A DNA stretch of 22,561 nucleotides from an uncultured Roseburia sp. Lineage in GTDB: Bacteria; Bacillota; Clostridia; Lachnospirales; Lachnospiraceae. Positions 1 to 6,924 of this stretch are shown here, piece after piece. The DNA lies in assembly GCA_947652855.1 (NCBI GenBank), contig CANTEO010000046.1:1-22561 (forward strand), read 5' to 3'. Position 1 is the first letter of the stretch. Every line of letters starts with the position of its first letter. The translations under genes were made by a program, and so were the position numbers. The notes under the pieces are model-generated. The model saw only the letters and a list, made by a program, of their open reading frames with translations, searched no databases and was not told the DNA's origin.

Positions 1-51
1 GATATAAGTCTATAGTTGGCGGAGCCGTATGGACTGCAAAAAATTATATAA

Positions 52-489
52 GCAGGCGGAAGGACAATTGAAGTAAATGTCTCAAGAGAATATGTAAGGG
101 CAGTAGCAGCCATACAAAAAGCTTTGCAGAGGGACATTGCAGAAAGAGGCTTATCCATAGAGGCAAATCCCTCATCAAATTTTTTGATCGGAACATTTCG
201 GCAATATGAAAAGCATCCGATTTTGAATTTTTATAATCAAGGCTTGGTTCATGATCCAAAACAGAGAAAGGAATGCCCACAATTATCGGTGTCAATCAAC
301 ACAGATGATCAAGGGGTTTTCAGTACCTCTTTGGAGAATGAATATGCTTTGCTGGCTCATGCATTGGAGTCTGTCTGTGATGAGGACGGCAATGCTTTGT
401 ATTGCAAGGCAGATATTTATGATTGGCTGGATCGGATACGGATCATGGGAAATGAACAGAATTTTGCATATGCGTTAAAAGATAATTAA
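52..489 (+). pseudogene. C-terminal fragment of an adenosine-deaminase-fold protein (possibly RdrB-like), 5' part missing or frame-broken
   Basis: The open frame after a stop at 49-51 reads like the last third of a metal-dependent adenosine deaminase barrel. It has an NPSSN segment (family IE.NP.SN strand), a 'KHPI..F...G' stretch, and SINTDDQGVFSTSLENEY, where the first Asp of TDD matches the zinc-binding aspartate of the ADA family. The N-terminal HxH and the catalytic Glu/His are absent. Homology appears to start well before the first possible start (TTG at 124, no convincing ribosome binding site), and stops lie at 13-15 and 49-51. Frame +2 just upstream (LYK) may hold the displaced continuation, so a frameshift or small deletion near 40-52 is likely, or a contig-edge error. 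The stretch is clearly more AT-rich than its neighbours, which suggests acquired DNA. The long Asp/Glu-rich tail resembles large ADA-like proteins such as RADAR RdrB from memory only; this is inference. Confidence 0.5.
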
Positions 490-557
490 AAATAATTCGA
501 TAAATAGAAAGGAAAAGGGCATGCTTGGGATATTTCGATAATTGCCCCAAAGGGATT

Positions 558-1076
558 ATGTCAGTTCAATATAACATATACCTCATAGGCTTTATGGGGT
601 GCGGAAAGACAACCGTGGCGGGCGCGCTAAGTGAAATGTGCAAGATGGAGGCGGTGGAAATGGATCAGGCCATTGCCGAGCGGGAGGGGATGGCCATCCC
701 CGATATTTTTTCCCTGCATGGAGAAGCCTATTTTCGTGAAAAAGAGACGGAGCTTCTTTGTGAGCTGGCAGGGCGGCAGGGGCTGATCGTCTCCTGTGGG
801 GGCGGGACGCCGATGCGGGAATGCAATGTGGCGAAAATGAAGGAAAGCGGGAAAATCGTCCTCCTTACGGCCAGGCCCAAGACCGTGTATGAACGGATAA
901 AGGATGACCATAGCCGCCCGCTGCTGGAGGGCAACAAGACGGTTTCTTATATCGAGGGATTGATGGAGAAGCGTCGGGGGAAGTATGAGGCGGCGGCAGA
1001 TATCGTCATCGAGACGGATGGCAAAGATAAGGGGCAGATTTGTGAGGAATTGGCGAAGAGGCTAAGGGAAGCTTAG
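558..1076 (+). CDS. aroK: Shikimate kinase
   Basis: Phosphorylates shikimate to shikimate 3-phosphate with ATP in the cytoplasmic chorismate pathway. The 172-aa product has the family length. Visible motifs are the Walker A loop GFMGCGKT (residues 11-18), the shikimate-binding Asp36 (EMDQAI), R60 in GEAYFRE, the GGG motif at 81-83 (SCGGGTP), and the lid arginine R120 in SRPLL. The ATG at 558 is preferred because AAAGGG lies about 5 nt upstream and the protein then begins directly before the first beta strand. A TTG 33 nt earlier would add a non-homologous tail. It is followed by two more shikimate-pathway genes, but a promoter between them (1109-1137) lets those be expressed separately. No clear promoter of its own is visible. 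Confidence 0.93.
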   Translation: MSVQYNIYLIGFMGCGKTTVAGALSEMCKMEAVEMDQAIAEREGMAIPDIFSLHGEAYFREKETELLCELAGRQGLIVSCGGGTPMRECNVAKMKESGKIVLLTARPKTVYERIKDDHSRPLLEGNKTVSYIEGLMEKRRGKYEAAADIVIETDGKDKGQICEELAKRLREA

Positions 1077-1108
1077 TGACGGATCTGCGAAGGGAACGGG
1101 AAAAATCC

Positions 1109-1137
1109 TTTACATCAGAAAAAGACTTCGGTATAAT
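1109..1137 (+). promoter_or_regulatory. Sigma-A-type promoter for ydiB-aroD
   Basis: TTTACA at 1109-1114 and a perfect TATAAT at 1132-1137 are separated by exactly 17 nt. Transcription would start near 1144, about 55 nt before the dehydrogenase start codon. The match is by eye to the vegetative consensus; no operator is obvious. Confidence 0.75.
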
Positions 1138-1199
1138 AATGGACGAAATCTATTTGACTGTGAATTTCTTAAAATAAGGATAGAAAGAAGGATATCGCT

Positions 1200-2075
1200 A
1201 TGGCAGAACGGATTACGGGACACACAGAGCTGGTCGGCCTGTTTGCATACCCCATCAGGCATTCTATATCGCCCGCAATACACAACGAGGCGTTTGCGCA
1301 TCTTGGCCTGGATTACGCATACCTTGCGTTTGAGGTGGGCAATGACACATTGGAGGACGCGATCAAGGGGATGCGCGCCATGAAGATGGTCGGCGCGAAC
1401 CTGTCCATGCCCAATAAAGCGGCGGTGATACCGTATCTGGACAGCTTGTCGCCAGCGGCTAAGCTATGCGGCGCGGTCAATACGATCGTCAATGAGGATG
1501 GGGCGCTTCACGGGCATATCACGGACGGGGCGGGCTATATGGCCGCATTAAAAGACAATGGGATTGACGTGATCGGGAAAAAAATGACGATTGCAGGCTC
1601 CGGCGGCGCGGCGACGGCGATTCAGGTGCAGGCGGCCTTGGACGGCGTTGCGGAGCTTTCGATCTTTAACATCAAAGATAAGTTTTGGGAGAACGCGCAG
1701 GCGACGGTGGATATGATCTTAGAAAAGACAGACTGCAAAGCCGCCCTTTACGACCTTGGCGATTTGGATTGCCTGAAAGCCGAGATGGAGTCCTCCTATC
1801 TGTTCGCGAACGCGACAGGCATGGGCATGAAGCCGTTGGAGGGGCAGACCTATATACCGGATCAGTCGTTTTTTCGGCCGGAGCTGATTGTGACGGACGT
1901 GGTATATTCCCCGGCAGAGACGAAAATGCTTAAAATGGCGAAAGAGGCGGGCTGTAAGACGATGAACGGCCTTGGGATGCTGCTGTTTCAGGGCGCGGAG
2001 GCGTTTCGCCTTTGGACGGGAAAGGATATGCCGATCGCGCATATGAAGGAAACGCTTCATATTAAATACGATTAA
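1200..2075 (+). CDS. ydiB: Shikimate/quinate 5-dehydrogenase, YdiB type
   Basis: Reversibly reduces 3-dehydroshikimate to shikimate (and, in the YdiB group, 3-dehydroquinate to quinate) with NAD(P)H. The 291-aa protein follows E. coli YdiB rather than AroE in its diagnostic segments: AFEVGND (43-49), LSMPNK with catalytic Lys73, GAVNTIV (91-97), TDG with catalytic Asp109, glycine-rich loop GSGGAATA (133-140), FNIKDKF where AroE has an NRT-type NADP clamp, and C-terminal GMLLFQGAEAFRLWTGKD. The usual Asn of the NTDG motif is Ile107 here. RBS AGAAAGAAGGA precedes the ATG. It lies 22 nt upstream of aroD, the same gene pairing as ydiB-aroD in E. coli. Whether it acts in biosynthesis or in quinate/shikimate use cannot be told from sequence. 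Confidence 0.88.
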   Translation: MAERITGHTELVGLFAYPIRHSISPAIHNEAFAHLGLDYAYLAFEVGNDTLEDAIKGMRAMKMVGANLSMPNKAAVIPYLDSLSPAAKLCGAVNTIVNEDGALHGHITDGAGYMAALKDNGIDVIGKKMTIAGSGGAATAIQVQAALDGVAELSIFNIKDKFWENAQATVDMILEKTDCKAALYDLGDLDCLKAEMESSYLFANATGMGMKPLEGQTYIPDQSFFRPELIVTDVVYSPAETKMLKMAKEAGCKTMNGLGMLLFQGAEAFRLWTGKDMPIAHMKETLHIKYD

Positions 2076-2097
2076 ATACGAAAAGGCGGAGGATGCG

Positions 2098-2874
2098 ATG
2101 GAACCGGTCATGGTAAGGGGGCTGGCGATTGGAGAGGGGATGCCAAAAATCTGCGTGCCAATCGCGGCCCAATCAAAAAGCGCTGTCTTAAGCGAGGCGA
2201 GAGAGCTTCAAAACATGCCCGCGGATTTGGCGGAATGGCGCGCGGACTGGCAGGAGGGCGTTTTTCAGGAAGGGAATGTCAGGGAAATGCTGCATGAGCT
2301 TCGGGCCATATTGGGAGAGATGCCGCTTCTGTTTACGTTCCGCACGGCGCAGGAGGGCGGCGAGCGGGACATAGACACAGAAACGTATGTCAGACTAAAT
2401 ATAGAAGCAATCCAATCGGGCCATGTGGATTTGGTGGACGTGCAGGCGTTTTTGGGAGAGGCGCCTGCAAAGGAGCTTATCCACGAAGCGCACCGGCACG
2501 GCGTGAAGGTGATTGCGTCTTACCATGATTTTGAGCAGACGCCGGCGCAGGGGGAAATCGTCAGCCGGCTCATCAAAATGCAGGAGATGGGCGCGGACAT
2601 CGCCAAAATAGCCGTGATGCCAAAAGACGCCAGGGATGTTTTGACGCTGCTTGCGGCGACGGAGGAAATGCGCAGGGCATATGCCAAAGGGCCGATCGTC
2701 ACGATGTCCATGTCGAAATGCGGCGTCATCAGCCGCATAAGCGGCGAAGCGTTCGGCTCCGCAATTACGTTTGCCGCGGGAAACAAAGCAAGCGCCCCAG
2801 GGCAGATCGACGCGGTAAGCCTTTCTCGGGCGCTTGAGGCAATCCATGGCTCTCCCGACGCCGAATTGCAGTAA
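2098..2874 (+). CDS. aroD: Type I 3-dehydroquinate dehydratase
   Basis: Dehydrates 3-dehydroquinate to 3-dehydroshikimate by a Schiff-base mechanism. The 258-aa length is typical of the class I enzyme. Both catalytic residues are present at the same numbering as in the enterobacterial enzymes: His143 in ASYHDFEQTP and the Schiff-base Lys170 in ADIAKIAV. Substrate-contacting EWRAD (46-50) and TFRT (80-83) and the C-terminal SMSKCGVISRISGE..GSA..FA segment are also intact. AAGGCGGAGG lies just upstream of the ATG. With the dehydrogenase before it, it forms a two-gene unit that interconverts dehydroquinate, dehydroshikimate and shikimate (or quinate). No terminator is visible between its stop and the S10 promoter 15 nt downstream, so some read-through into the ribosomal operon is possible. 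Confidence 0.95.
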   Translation: MEPVMVRGLAIGEGMPKICVPIAAQSKSAVLSEARELQNMPADLAEWRADWQEGVFQEGNVREMLHELRAILGEMPLLFTFRTAQEGGERDIDTETYVRLNIEAIQSGHVDLVDVQAFLGEAPAKELIHEAHRHGVKVIASYHDFEQTPAQGEIVSRLIKMQEMGADIAKIAVMPKDARDVLTLLAATEEMRRAYAKGPIVTMSMSKCGVISRISGEAFGSAITFAAGNKASAPGQIDAVSLSRALEAIHGSPDAELQ

Positions 2875-2888
2875 AATGAAAAAAAAGC

Positions 2889-2917
2889 TTGCAATTTCAA
2901 AAATCTTCTTGTATACT
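2889..2917 (+). promoter_or_regulatory. Promoter of the S10 ribosomal protein operon
   Basis: TTGCAA at 2889-2894 and TATACT at 2912-2917 are spaced by 17 nt. The expected start site is near 2924, giving a leader of about 220 nt before rpsJ. It is the only good promoter seen between aroD and rpsJ. Confidence 0.75.
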
Positions 2918-2923
2918 ACAAAG

Positions 2924-3144
2924 TGCTGTGACATGATAGCGGTGAAGCGTGAGGTTGCTGCCTTTTGGCAGGTTTTTCCGCGGAGCGAATGTCAAGTTAA
3001 GAAACTGGCGACAAGTCACTGTATCACATAAAGTCTACAAGGATAAGTAGAGATTGCGGGTGGGCCGTTATGACACGCCCGGCAAAGTGTACAGTCACCG
3101 CTTGTCGTACTGATGTAAAGTGCGAAAAGGAGGCGACTTTTTTT
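2924..3144 (+). promoter_or_regulatory. Structured 5' leader RNA of the S10 operon
   Basis: The leader holds several pairings found by eye. A small hairpin CTGCC-TTTT-GGCAG (2958-2971) is followed by GTTTTT, like a weak intrinsic terminator. A long-range helix pairs CGACAAG (3009-3015) with CTTGTCG (3101-3107), ACTGTA (3018-3023) with TACAGT (3090-3095), and CAC (3025-3027) with GTG (3087-3089). Inside it are a TCTAC/GTAGA hairpin (3034-3038 with 3047-3051) and a GC-rich hairpin CGGGTG/CA..CCCG (3057-3081), giving a three-way-junction shape. CCTTTTGGCA (2961-2970) can pair at 9 of 10 positions with 3121-3130, which covers the AAAAGG of the rpsJ ribosome binding site. ACTG (3109-3112) offers an alternative partner to the long helix. 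An autoregulatory role, for example by L4 as in E. coli, is inference. Confidence 0.6.
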
Positions 3145-3465
3145 ATGGCAAGTCAAATTATGAGAATCACATTGAAAGCGTATGACCATGAGCTTGTTGA
3201 CGCGTCTGCAAAGAAGATCATTGAGACGGTGAAGAAGAATGGGGCGCAGGTGAGCGGGCCGGTTCCGCTGCCGACGAAGAAGGAGATCGTGACGATTCTG
3301 CGCGCGGTTCACAAGTACAAGGATTCCAGGGAGCAGTTCGAGCAGAGGACGCATAAGCGCCTAATCGACATCATCGCGCCGACGCAGAAGACGGTGGATG
3401 CGCTGTCCCGCCTGGAGATGCCGGCTGGCGTGTACATCGACATCAAGATGAAAAACAAGAAATGA
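3145..3465 (+). CDS. rpsJ: 30S ribosomal protein S10 (NusE)
   Basis: S10 sits in the 30S head and, as NusE, also joins NusB in transcription antitermination. The 106-aa product starts MASQIMRITLKAYDH and contains the conserved loop GPVPLPTKK and the SREQFEQRTHKRLIDI segment. The ATG at 3145 is chosen because AAAAGGAGG ends about 10 nt upstream and the N-terminus then matches S10. An ATG at 3070 in the same frame lies inside the structured leader and would add 25 unrelated residues. It is the first gene of the long S10-spc run. The 136 nt that separate it from rplC are unusually long. Confidence 0.97.
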   Translation: MASQIMRITLKAYDHELVDASAKKIIETVKKNGAQVSGPVPLPTKKEIVTILRAVHKYKDSREQFEQRTHKRLIDIIAPTQKTVDALSRLEMPAGVYIDIKMKNKK

Positions 3466-3601
3466 CAGATGCAAATTGGGAAAATCCTCGAAGGTTCATA
3501 TATAAAACCGCGCCAGTGTACCGGGCGCCGGCTGATATCGGCTGTTCTAGGATGAACGTAGGCTTACGTTCCGCTGTAGGAAAACAGGAGGTAGGAAAAG
3601 A
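3466..3601 (+). promoter_or_regulatory. 136-nt rpsJ-rplC spacer with a perfect hairpin
   Basis: GAACGTA (3554-3560), loop GGCT, and TACGTTC (3565-3571) form a perfect 7-bp hairpin that ends about 15 nt before the rplC ribosome binding site (ACAGGAGGT). A GC-rich stretch around 3520-3545 has weaker self-complementarity. No promoter or small ORF with an RBS is apparent. It could be a processing site or a binding site for translational control of rplC onward; this is inference. Confidence 0.45.
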
Positions 3602-4285
3602 ATGAAGAAAGCGATTTTAGGTACGAAACTCGGAATGACGCAAATCTTTGGTGAAGACGGGACGTTGATCCCGGTTACGGTTCTTGAGGCCGGGCCATGC
3701 TATGTGACCCAGGTTAAGACGGAGGAGAACGACGGCTATAACGCCGTGCAGGTCGGCTTCGTTGACCGGAAGGACAAAATCATCACCAAAGACGCAAACG
3801 GCAAGAAGGAGATCCGGCACAGGCATGGCACGACTAAGGCAGAAAAGGGCCATTTTGAGAAAGCCGGCGTTTCCAGCAAGAAATTTGTCAGGGAGTTCAA
3901 GTTTGAGAACGCGAAGGATTACAGCCTCGCAGACGTAATCAAGGCTGACATTTTTGCCGTGGGCGATAAGGTTGACGCGACTGCGGTTTCCAAAGGAAAA
4001 GGATTTCAGGGCGCGATTAAGAGGCACGGACAGCACAGAGGGCCGATGACGCATGGCTCCAAATTCCATCGCCATCAGGGCTCGAACGGAGCCTGCTCCT
4101 CGCCAAGCCGCGTGTTTAAGGGAAAGAAGATGCCTGGCCGCATGGGCCATGTGCAGGTGACGGTTCAGAACCTTGAAGTGGTGCGCGTGGACGCGGAGAA
4201 CAACCTTCTTTTAATCAAGGGTTCGATGCCGGGGCCGAAGAAATCATTAGTAACCATCAGGGAATCAGTGAAATCGTCGAATTAA
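3602..4285 (+). CDS. rplC: 50S ribosomal protein L3
   Basis: L3 is an early assembly protein whose long loop reaches the peptidyl transferase centre. The 227-aa product begins MKKAILGTKLGMTQIF and carries the conserved loop GKGFQGAIKRHGQHRGP followed by MTHGSKFHRHQGSNGACSSP and KGKKMPGRMG; the Gln of the GQHRG segment is the residue methylated in many bacteria. It is somewhat longer than the common 205-215 aa, with the extra length in the N-terminal beta-barrel region (around residues 60-110). ACAGGAGGT lies upstream of the ATG. rplD follows after 31 nt. Confidence 0.97.
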   Translation: MKKAILGTKLGMTQIFGEDGTLIPVTVLEAGPCYVTQVKTEENDGYNAVQVGFVDRKDKIITKDANGKKEIRHRHGTTKAEKGHFEKAGVSSKKFVREFKFENAKDYSLADVIKADIFAVGDKVDATAVSKGKGFQGAIKRHGQHRGPMTHGSKFHRHQGSNGACSSPSRVFKGKKMPGRMGHVQVTVQNLEVVRVDAENNLLLIKGSMPGPKKSLVTIRESVKSSN

Positions 4286-4316
4286 CGGCGGCTAACGAGA
4301 AAGGAGGACGATACAG

Positions 4317-4991
4317 ATGGCAGTGGTATCTGTTTTAAATATGGAAGGCAAGGAAGTTGGCACCATGGAATTGAGCGATGCTGTCTTCGGAGCGAAAATC
4401 AACGAGCATCTCGTGCATATGGCAGTCGTTCAGCAGCTAGCGAACAACCGTCAGGGCACGCAGAAGGCGAAGACCCGCGGGGAAGTCCGTGGAGGCGGAA
4501 GGAAGCCGTGGAAGCAGAAAGGGACCGGGCACGCAAGGCAGGGTTCCATCCGCGCTCCGCAGTGGAAGGGCGGCGGAGTTGTGTTCGCGCCTACGCCAAG
4601 GGACTATTCCTTTAAGCTGAATAAGAAAGAGAAGAGGGCGGCGATGAGGGCGGCTTTGACGTCCAGGCTGGCCGAGAGCAAGCTGATCGTGTTAGACGAG
4701 CTTACTCTGGATGAGATCAAGACGAAGAAGATGGCTGCCGTTTTGCAGGCGCTCAATGTGAAGAAGGCGCTTATCGTGACGGACCGCATTGACGAAAACG
4801 TGCAGAAGTCCGCAAGGAACATTCCAAACGTGAAGCTTGGCTATATCGGAAAAGTGACGGAGCTTAGCAAGAAGACGGGCGAAGAGAAAGAAAACTGGTC
4901 GTCCACATTGAATGTATATGACATTTTGAAATACGGCAGCCTTGTGGTGACGAAGAATGCCGTGGAGCTTATCGAGGAGGTGTATGCATAA
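4317..4991 (+). CDS. rplD: 50S ribosomal protein L4
   Basis: L4 binds 23S rRNA domain I and extends a loop into the exit tunnel. In E. coli it also represses its own S10 operon. The 224-aa product shows the tunnel loop with GGGRKPWKQKGTGHARQG and SIRAPQWKGGG (about residues 58-87), the region where macrolide-resistance changes map; no unusual substitution is seen there. The C-terminal segment NVYDILKYGSLVVTKNAVELIEEVYA is typical. AAAGGAGGA precedes the ATG. The stop overlaps the rplW start (TAATG), indicating translational coupling. Confidence 0.97.
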   Translation: MAVVSVLNMEGKEVGTMELSDAVFGAKINEHLVHMAVVQQLANNRQGTQKAKTRGEVRGGGRKPWKQKGTGHARQGSIRAPQWKGGGVVFAPTPRDYSFKLNKKEKRAAMRAALTSRLAESKLIVLDELTLDEIKTKKMAAVLQALNVKKALIVTDRIDENVQKSARNIPNVKLGYIGKVTELSKKTGEEKENWSSTLNVYDILKYGSLVVTKNAVELIEEVYA

Positions 4992-5290
4992 TGGCGAACA
5001 TTCAGTATTATGACGTGATCCTCAAGCCGGTCGTGACGGAAAAAAGCATGAAGCTGATGGAATTTAAGCAGTATACGTTTTACGTGCATCCGGATTCCAA
5101 TAAGACGATGATTAAGCAGGCCGTTGAGAAGATGTTTGAAGGCGTGAAGGTGAAGAGGGTCAACACGATGAACATCAGAGGCAAGAAAAAAAGGCGCGGC
5201 ATGGTAGAGGGCAGGACGGCCGCTCAGAAGAAAGCGATTGTCCAGTTGACGGAAGACAGCGCTGACATTGAGATTTTCAGCGGATTATGA
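4991..5290 (+). CDS. rplW: 50S ribosomal protein L23
   Basis: L23 lies at the tunnel exit and is the docking point for trigger factor and SRP in bacteria. The 99-aa product opens with YYDVILKPVVTEKS (the conserved 'I..P..TEKS' start) and has the basic, flexible GKKKRRG loop near residues 64-70. It starts at the ATG that shares one base with the rplD stop. Its ribosome binding site (GGAGG at 4976-4980) is therefore inside rplD. Confidence 0.97.
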   Translation: MANIQYYDVILKPVVTEKSMKLMEFKQYTFYVHPDSNKTMIKQAVEKMFEGVKVKRVNTMNIRGKKKRRGMVEGRTAAQKKAIVQLTEDSADIEIFSGL

Positions 5291-5314
5291 TAGAGGATTG
5301 AAAGGAGAATAACG

Positions 5315-6157
5315 ATGGGAATTAAGACATACAAGCCATATACGCCTTCCAGAAGGCATATGACTGGCTCTGACTTTTCTGAGATCACGAAAAAAACGCC
5401 GGAAAAGTCTCTGTGCGTTCCATTGAAGAAGCACGCCGGCCGCAACAATCAGGGCAAGATCACCTGTAGGCATCGCGGCGGCGGAAATAAGAGGAAATAC
5501 AGGCTCGTAGATTTTAAGCGCAATAAAGACGGCATGGCGGCAAAGGTGATCGGGATTGAGTACGACCCGAACCGTTCTGCGAACATTGCCTTGATCCGTT
5601 ATGAAGACGGCCAGAAATCCTATATTATCGCTCCGCAGGGGCTGACGGACGGCATGAAGGTCATGAACGGCCCGGATGCGGACGTGAGGGTGGGCAACTG
5701 CCTTCCGCTTGAGATGATTCCGGTCGGCACGCAAGTGCATAACATTGAGATGCTTCCGGGCAAGGGAGGCCAGATGGCCCGCTCCGCAGGGAACTCCGCG
5801 CAGCTTATGGCAAAGGAAGGGAAATATGCCACGCTCCGTCTCCCGTCAGGGGAGATGCGCATGGTTCCGATCGCCTGCAGGGCTACGGTGGGAGTCGTAG
5901 GCAACGGAGACCATAACCTGATCAACATCGGAAAAGCAGGGCGCAAGCGCCATATGGGGTTCCGTCCTACTGTCCGCGGATCTGTCATGAACCCGAATGA
6001 CCATCCGCACGGCGGCGGCGAAGGCAGGGCCCCGATCGGACGTCCTGGCCCATGCACGCCTTGGGGCAAGCCGGCGCTTGGCCTGAAGACGAGGAAGAAG
6101 CACAAACAGTCCAATAAGCTTATCGTAAGGAGAAGAGACGGTAGGGCGATGAAATAA
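5315..6157 (+). CDS. rplB: 50S ribosomal protein L2
   Basis: L2 is needed for subunit association and peptidyl transferase activity. The 280-aa product starts MGIKTYKPYTPSRRHMT and has HRGGGNKRKYR (53-63), GNCLPL (128-132), and the functional C-terminal segment NPNDHPHGGGEGRAPIGRPG with the key histidine pair at 230 and 232. AAAGGAG lies about 8 nt before the ATG. It is followed by a 64-nt spacer with a GC-rich hairpin before rpsS. Confidence 0.98.
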   Translation: MGIKTYKPYTPSRRHMTGSDFSEITKKTPEKSLCVPLKKHAGRNNQGKITCRHRGGGNKRKYRLVDFKRNKDGMAAKVIGIEYDPNRSANIALIRYEDGQKSYIIAPQGLTDGMKVMNGPDADVRVGNCLPLEMIPVGTQVHNIEMLPGKGGQMARSAGNSAQLMAKEGKYATLRLPSGEMRMVPIACRATVGVVGNGDHNLINIGKAGRKRHMGFRPTVRGSVMNPNDHPHGGGEGRAPIGRPGPCTPWGKPALGLKTRKKHKQSNKLIVRRRDGRAMK

Positions 6158-6172
6158 GAGAGATTAAGGATG

Positions 6173-6199
6173 CCTGCGGGGCGTCATGATGCCCGCGGG
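6173..6199 (+). promoter_or_regulatory. GC-rich hairpin between rplB and rpsS
   Basis: CCTGCGGGGC (6173-6182) pairs with GCCCGCGGG (6191-6199) across an 8-nt loop, with one bulged G and one G-U pair, giving about 8-9 bp. There is no U-tract, so it is not an intrinsic terminator. It ends about 11 nt upstream of the rpsS ribosome binding site. Possible roles are an RNase processing site, a stability element or a protein-binding site. Confidence 0.45.
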
Positions 6200-6221
6200 T
6201 AGATAAATAAGGAGGTTAATT

Positions 6222-6503
6222 ATGGCTCGTTCATTAAAGAAAGGACCATTTGCGGATGAAAGCTTGTTGAAGAAGGTTGACGCGATGAACGCATCCGGCG
6301 AAAAGTCGGTCATTAAGACATGGTCCCGCCGCTCCACGATTTTCCCGTCGTTTGTGGGGCACACCTTTGCGGTGCATGATGGGAGGAAGCATGTTCCGGT
6401 ATATGTCACAGAGGACATGGTTGGGCATAAGCTCGGTGAGTTTGTCGCGACCAGGACATACCGCGGGCATGGAAAAGACGAAAAGAAATCAGGCGTAAGG
6501 TAA
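6222..6503 (+). CDS. rpsS: 30S ribosomal protein S19
   Basis: S19 forms part of the 30S head with S13 and contacts tRNA and the subunit bridge. The 93-aa product reads MARSLKKGPFADESLLKKV and includes the family signature in the stretch KTWSRRSTIFPSFVGHTFAVHDG..HVPVYVTEDMVGHKLGEF. TAAGGAGGT sits upstream of the ATG. The basic tail HGKDEKKSGVR is normal. Confidence 0.97.
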   Translation: MARSLKKGPFADESLLKKVDAMNASGEKSVIKTWSRRSTIFPSFVGHTFAVHDGRKHVPVYVTEDMVGHKLGEFVATRTYRGHGKDEKKSGVR

Positions 6504-6523
6504 TTTGAAAGGAGGTTTTATCC

Positions 6524-6913
6524 ATGGCAAAAGGACATAGATCCCAGATAAAGAGAGAACGTAACGAGAAGAATAGAGAGACGCGGCCTTTCGCAAAATT
6601 ATCGTATGCCAGAGTATCTGTCACGAAGGCTTGCTTTGTGCTGGACGCGATCCGTGGAAAGGACGTCAGGACGGCCCTCGCCATTTTGGCATACAATCCC
6701 AGGTATGCGTCTTCGTTGATTGAGAAGCTGTTAAAGTCTGCGATTGCAAACGCAGAGAACAACAATGGGTTGAAAGCGGAAAACCTTTATATTGCAGAGT
6801 GCTATGCGAATAAAGGACCAACAATGAAAAGAATCAGACCAAGGGCACAGGGCAGGGCTTATCGGATTGAAAAGAGAATGAGCCATATCACGATTGTGTT
6901 GGATGAGAAATAA
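6524..6913 (+). CDS. rplV: 50S ribosomal protein L22
   Basis: L22 binds all six 23S domains and sends a beta-hairpin to the tunnel constriction. The 129-aa product has the hairpin at the C-terminus (NKGPTMKRIRPRAQGRAYRI, about residues 92-111), where macrolide-resistance changes occur in other species; none is evident. The N-terminus has an extra basic KGHRSQIKRERNEKNRETRP stretch before the usual AKLSYARVS core, making it about 15 residues longer than the shortest homologues. AAAGGAGGT precedes the ATG. Confidence 0.97.
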   Translation: MAKGHRSQIKRERNEKNRETRPFAKLSYARVSVTKACFVLDAIRGKDVRTALAILAYNPRYASSLIEKLLKSAIANAENNNGLKAENLYIAECYANKGPTMKRIRPRAQGRAYRIEKRMSHITIVLDEK

Positions 6914-6924
6914 GGAGGGCGAAC

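Noticed and set aside
464..492. TTGCAT with TAAAAA at 17 nt as a promoter for aroK
   Set aside because: The -10 box is poor and the region is simply AT-rich; not strong enough to annotate.
525..557. TTG-initiated extension of shikimate kinase
   Set aside because: It adds 11 residues not seen in the family; ATG 558 has a better ribosome binding site and a canonical N-terminus.
1154..1180. Second promoter-like TTGACT before the dehydrogenase
   Set aside because: No acceptable -10 box at 16-18 nt; the TTTACA/TATAAT pair upstream is far better.
2395..2934. Minus-strand open frame of 179 codons opposite aroD
   Set aside because: Shadow of aroD with no recognisable domain; low-complexity His/Arg/Leu-rich composition typical of antisense frames.
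2958..2977. Hairpin plus T-run in the rpsJ leader as the terminator of aroD
   Set aside because: It lies downstream of the S10 promoter and the stem is only 5 bp, so it is treated as part of the leader.
3070..3144. In-frame ATG extension of S10
   Set aside because: It lies within the base-paired leader, lacks a ribosome binding site and adds residues not found in S10.
3617..4150. Minus-strand open frame of 177 codons opposite rplC
   Set aside because: Antisense shadow of a clear L3 gene, with no family resemblance.
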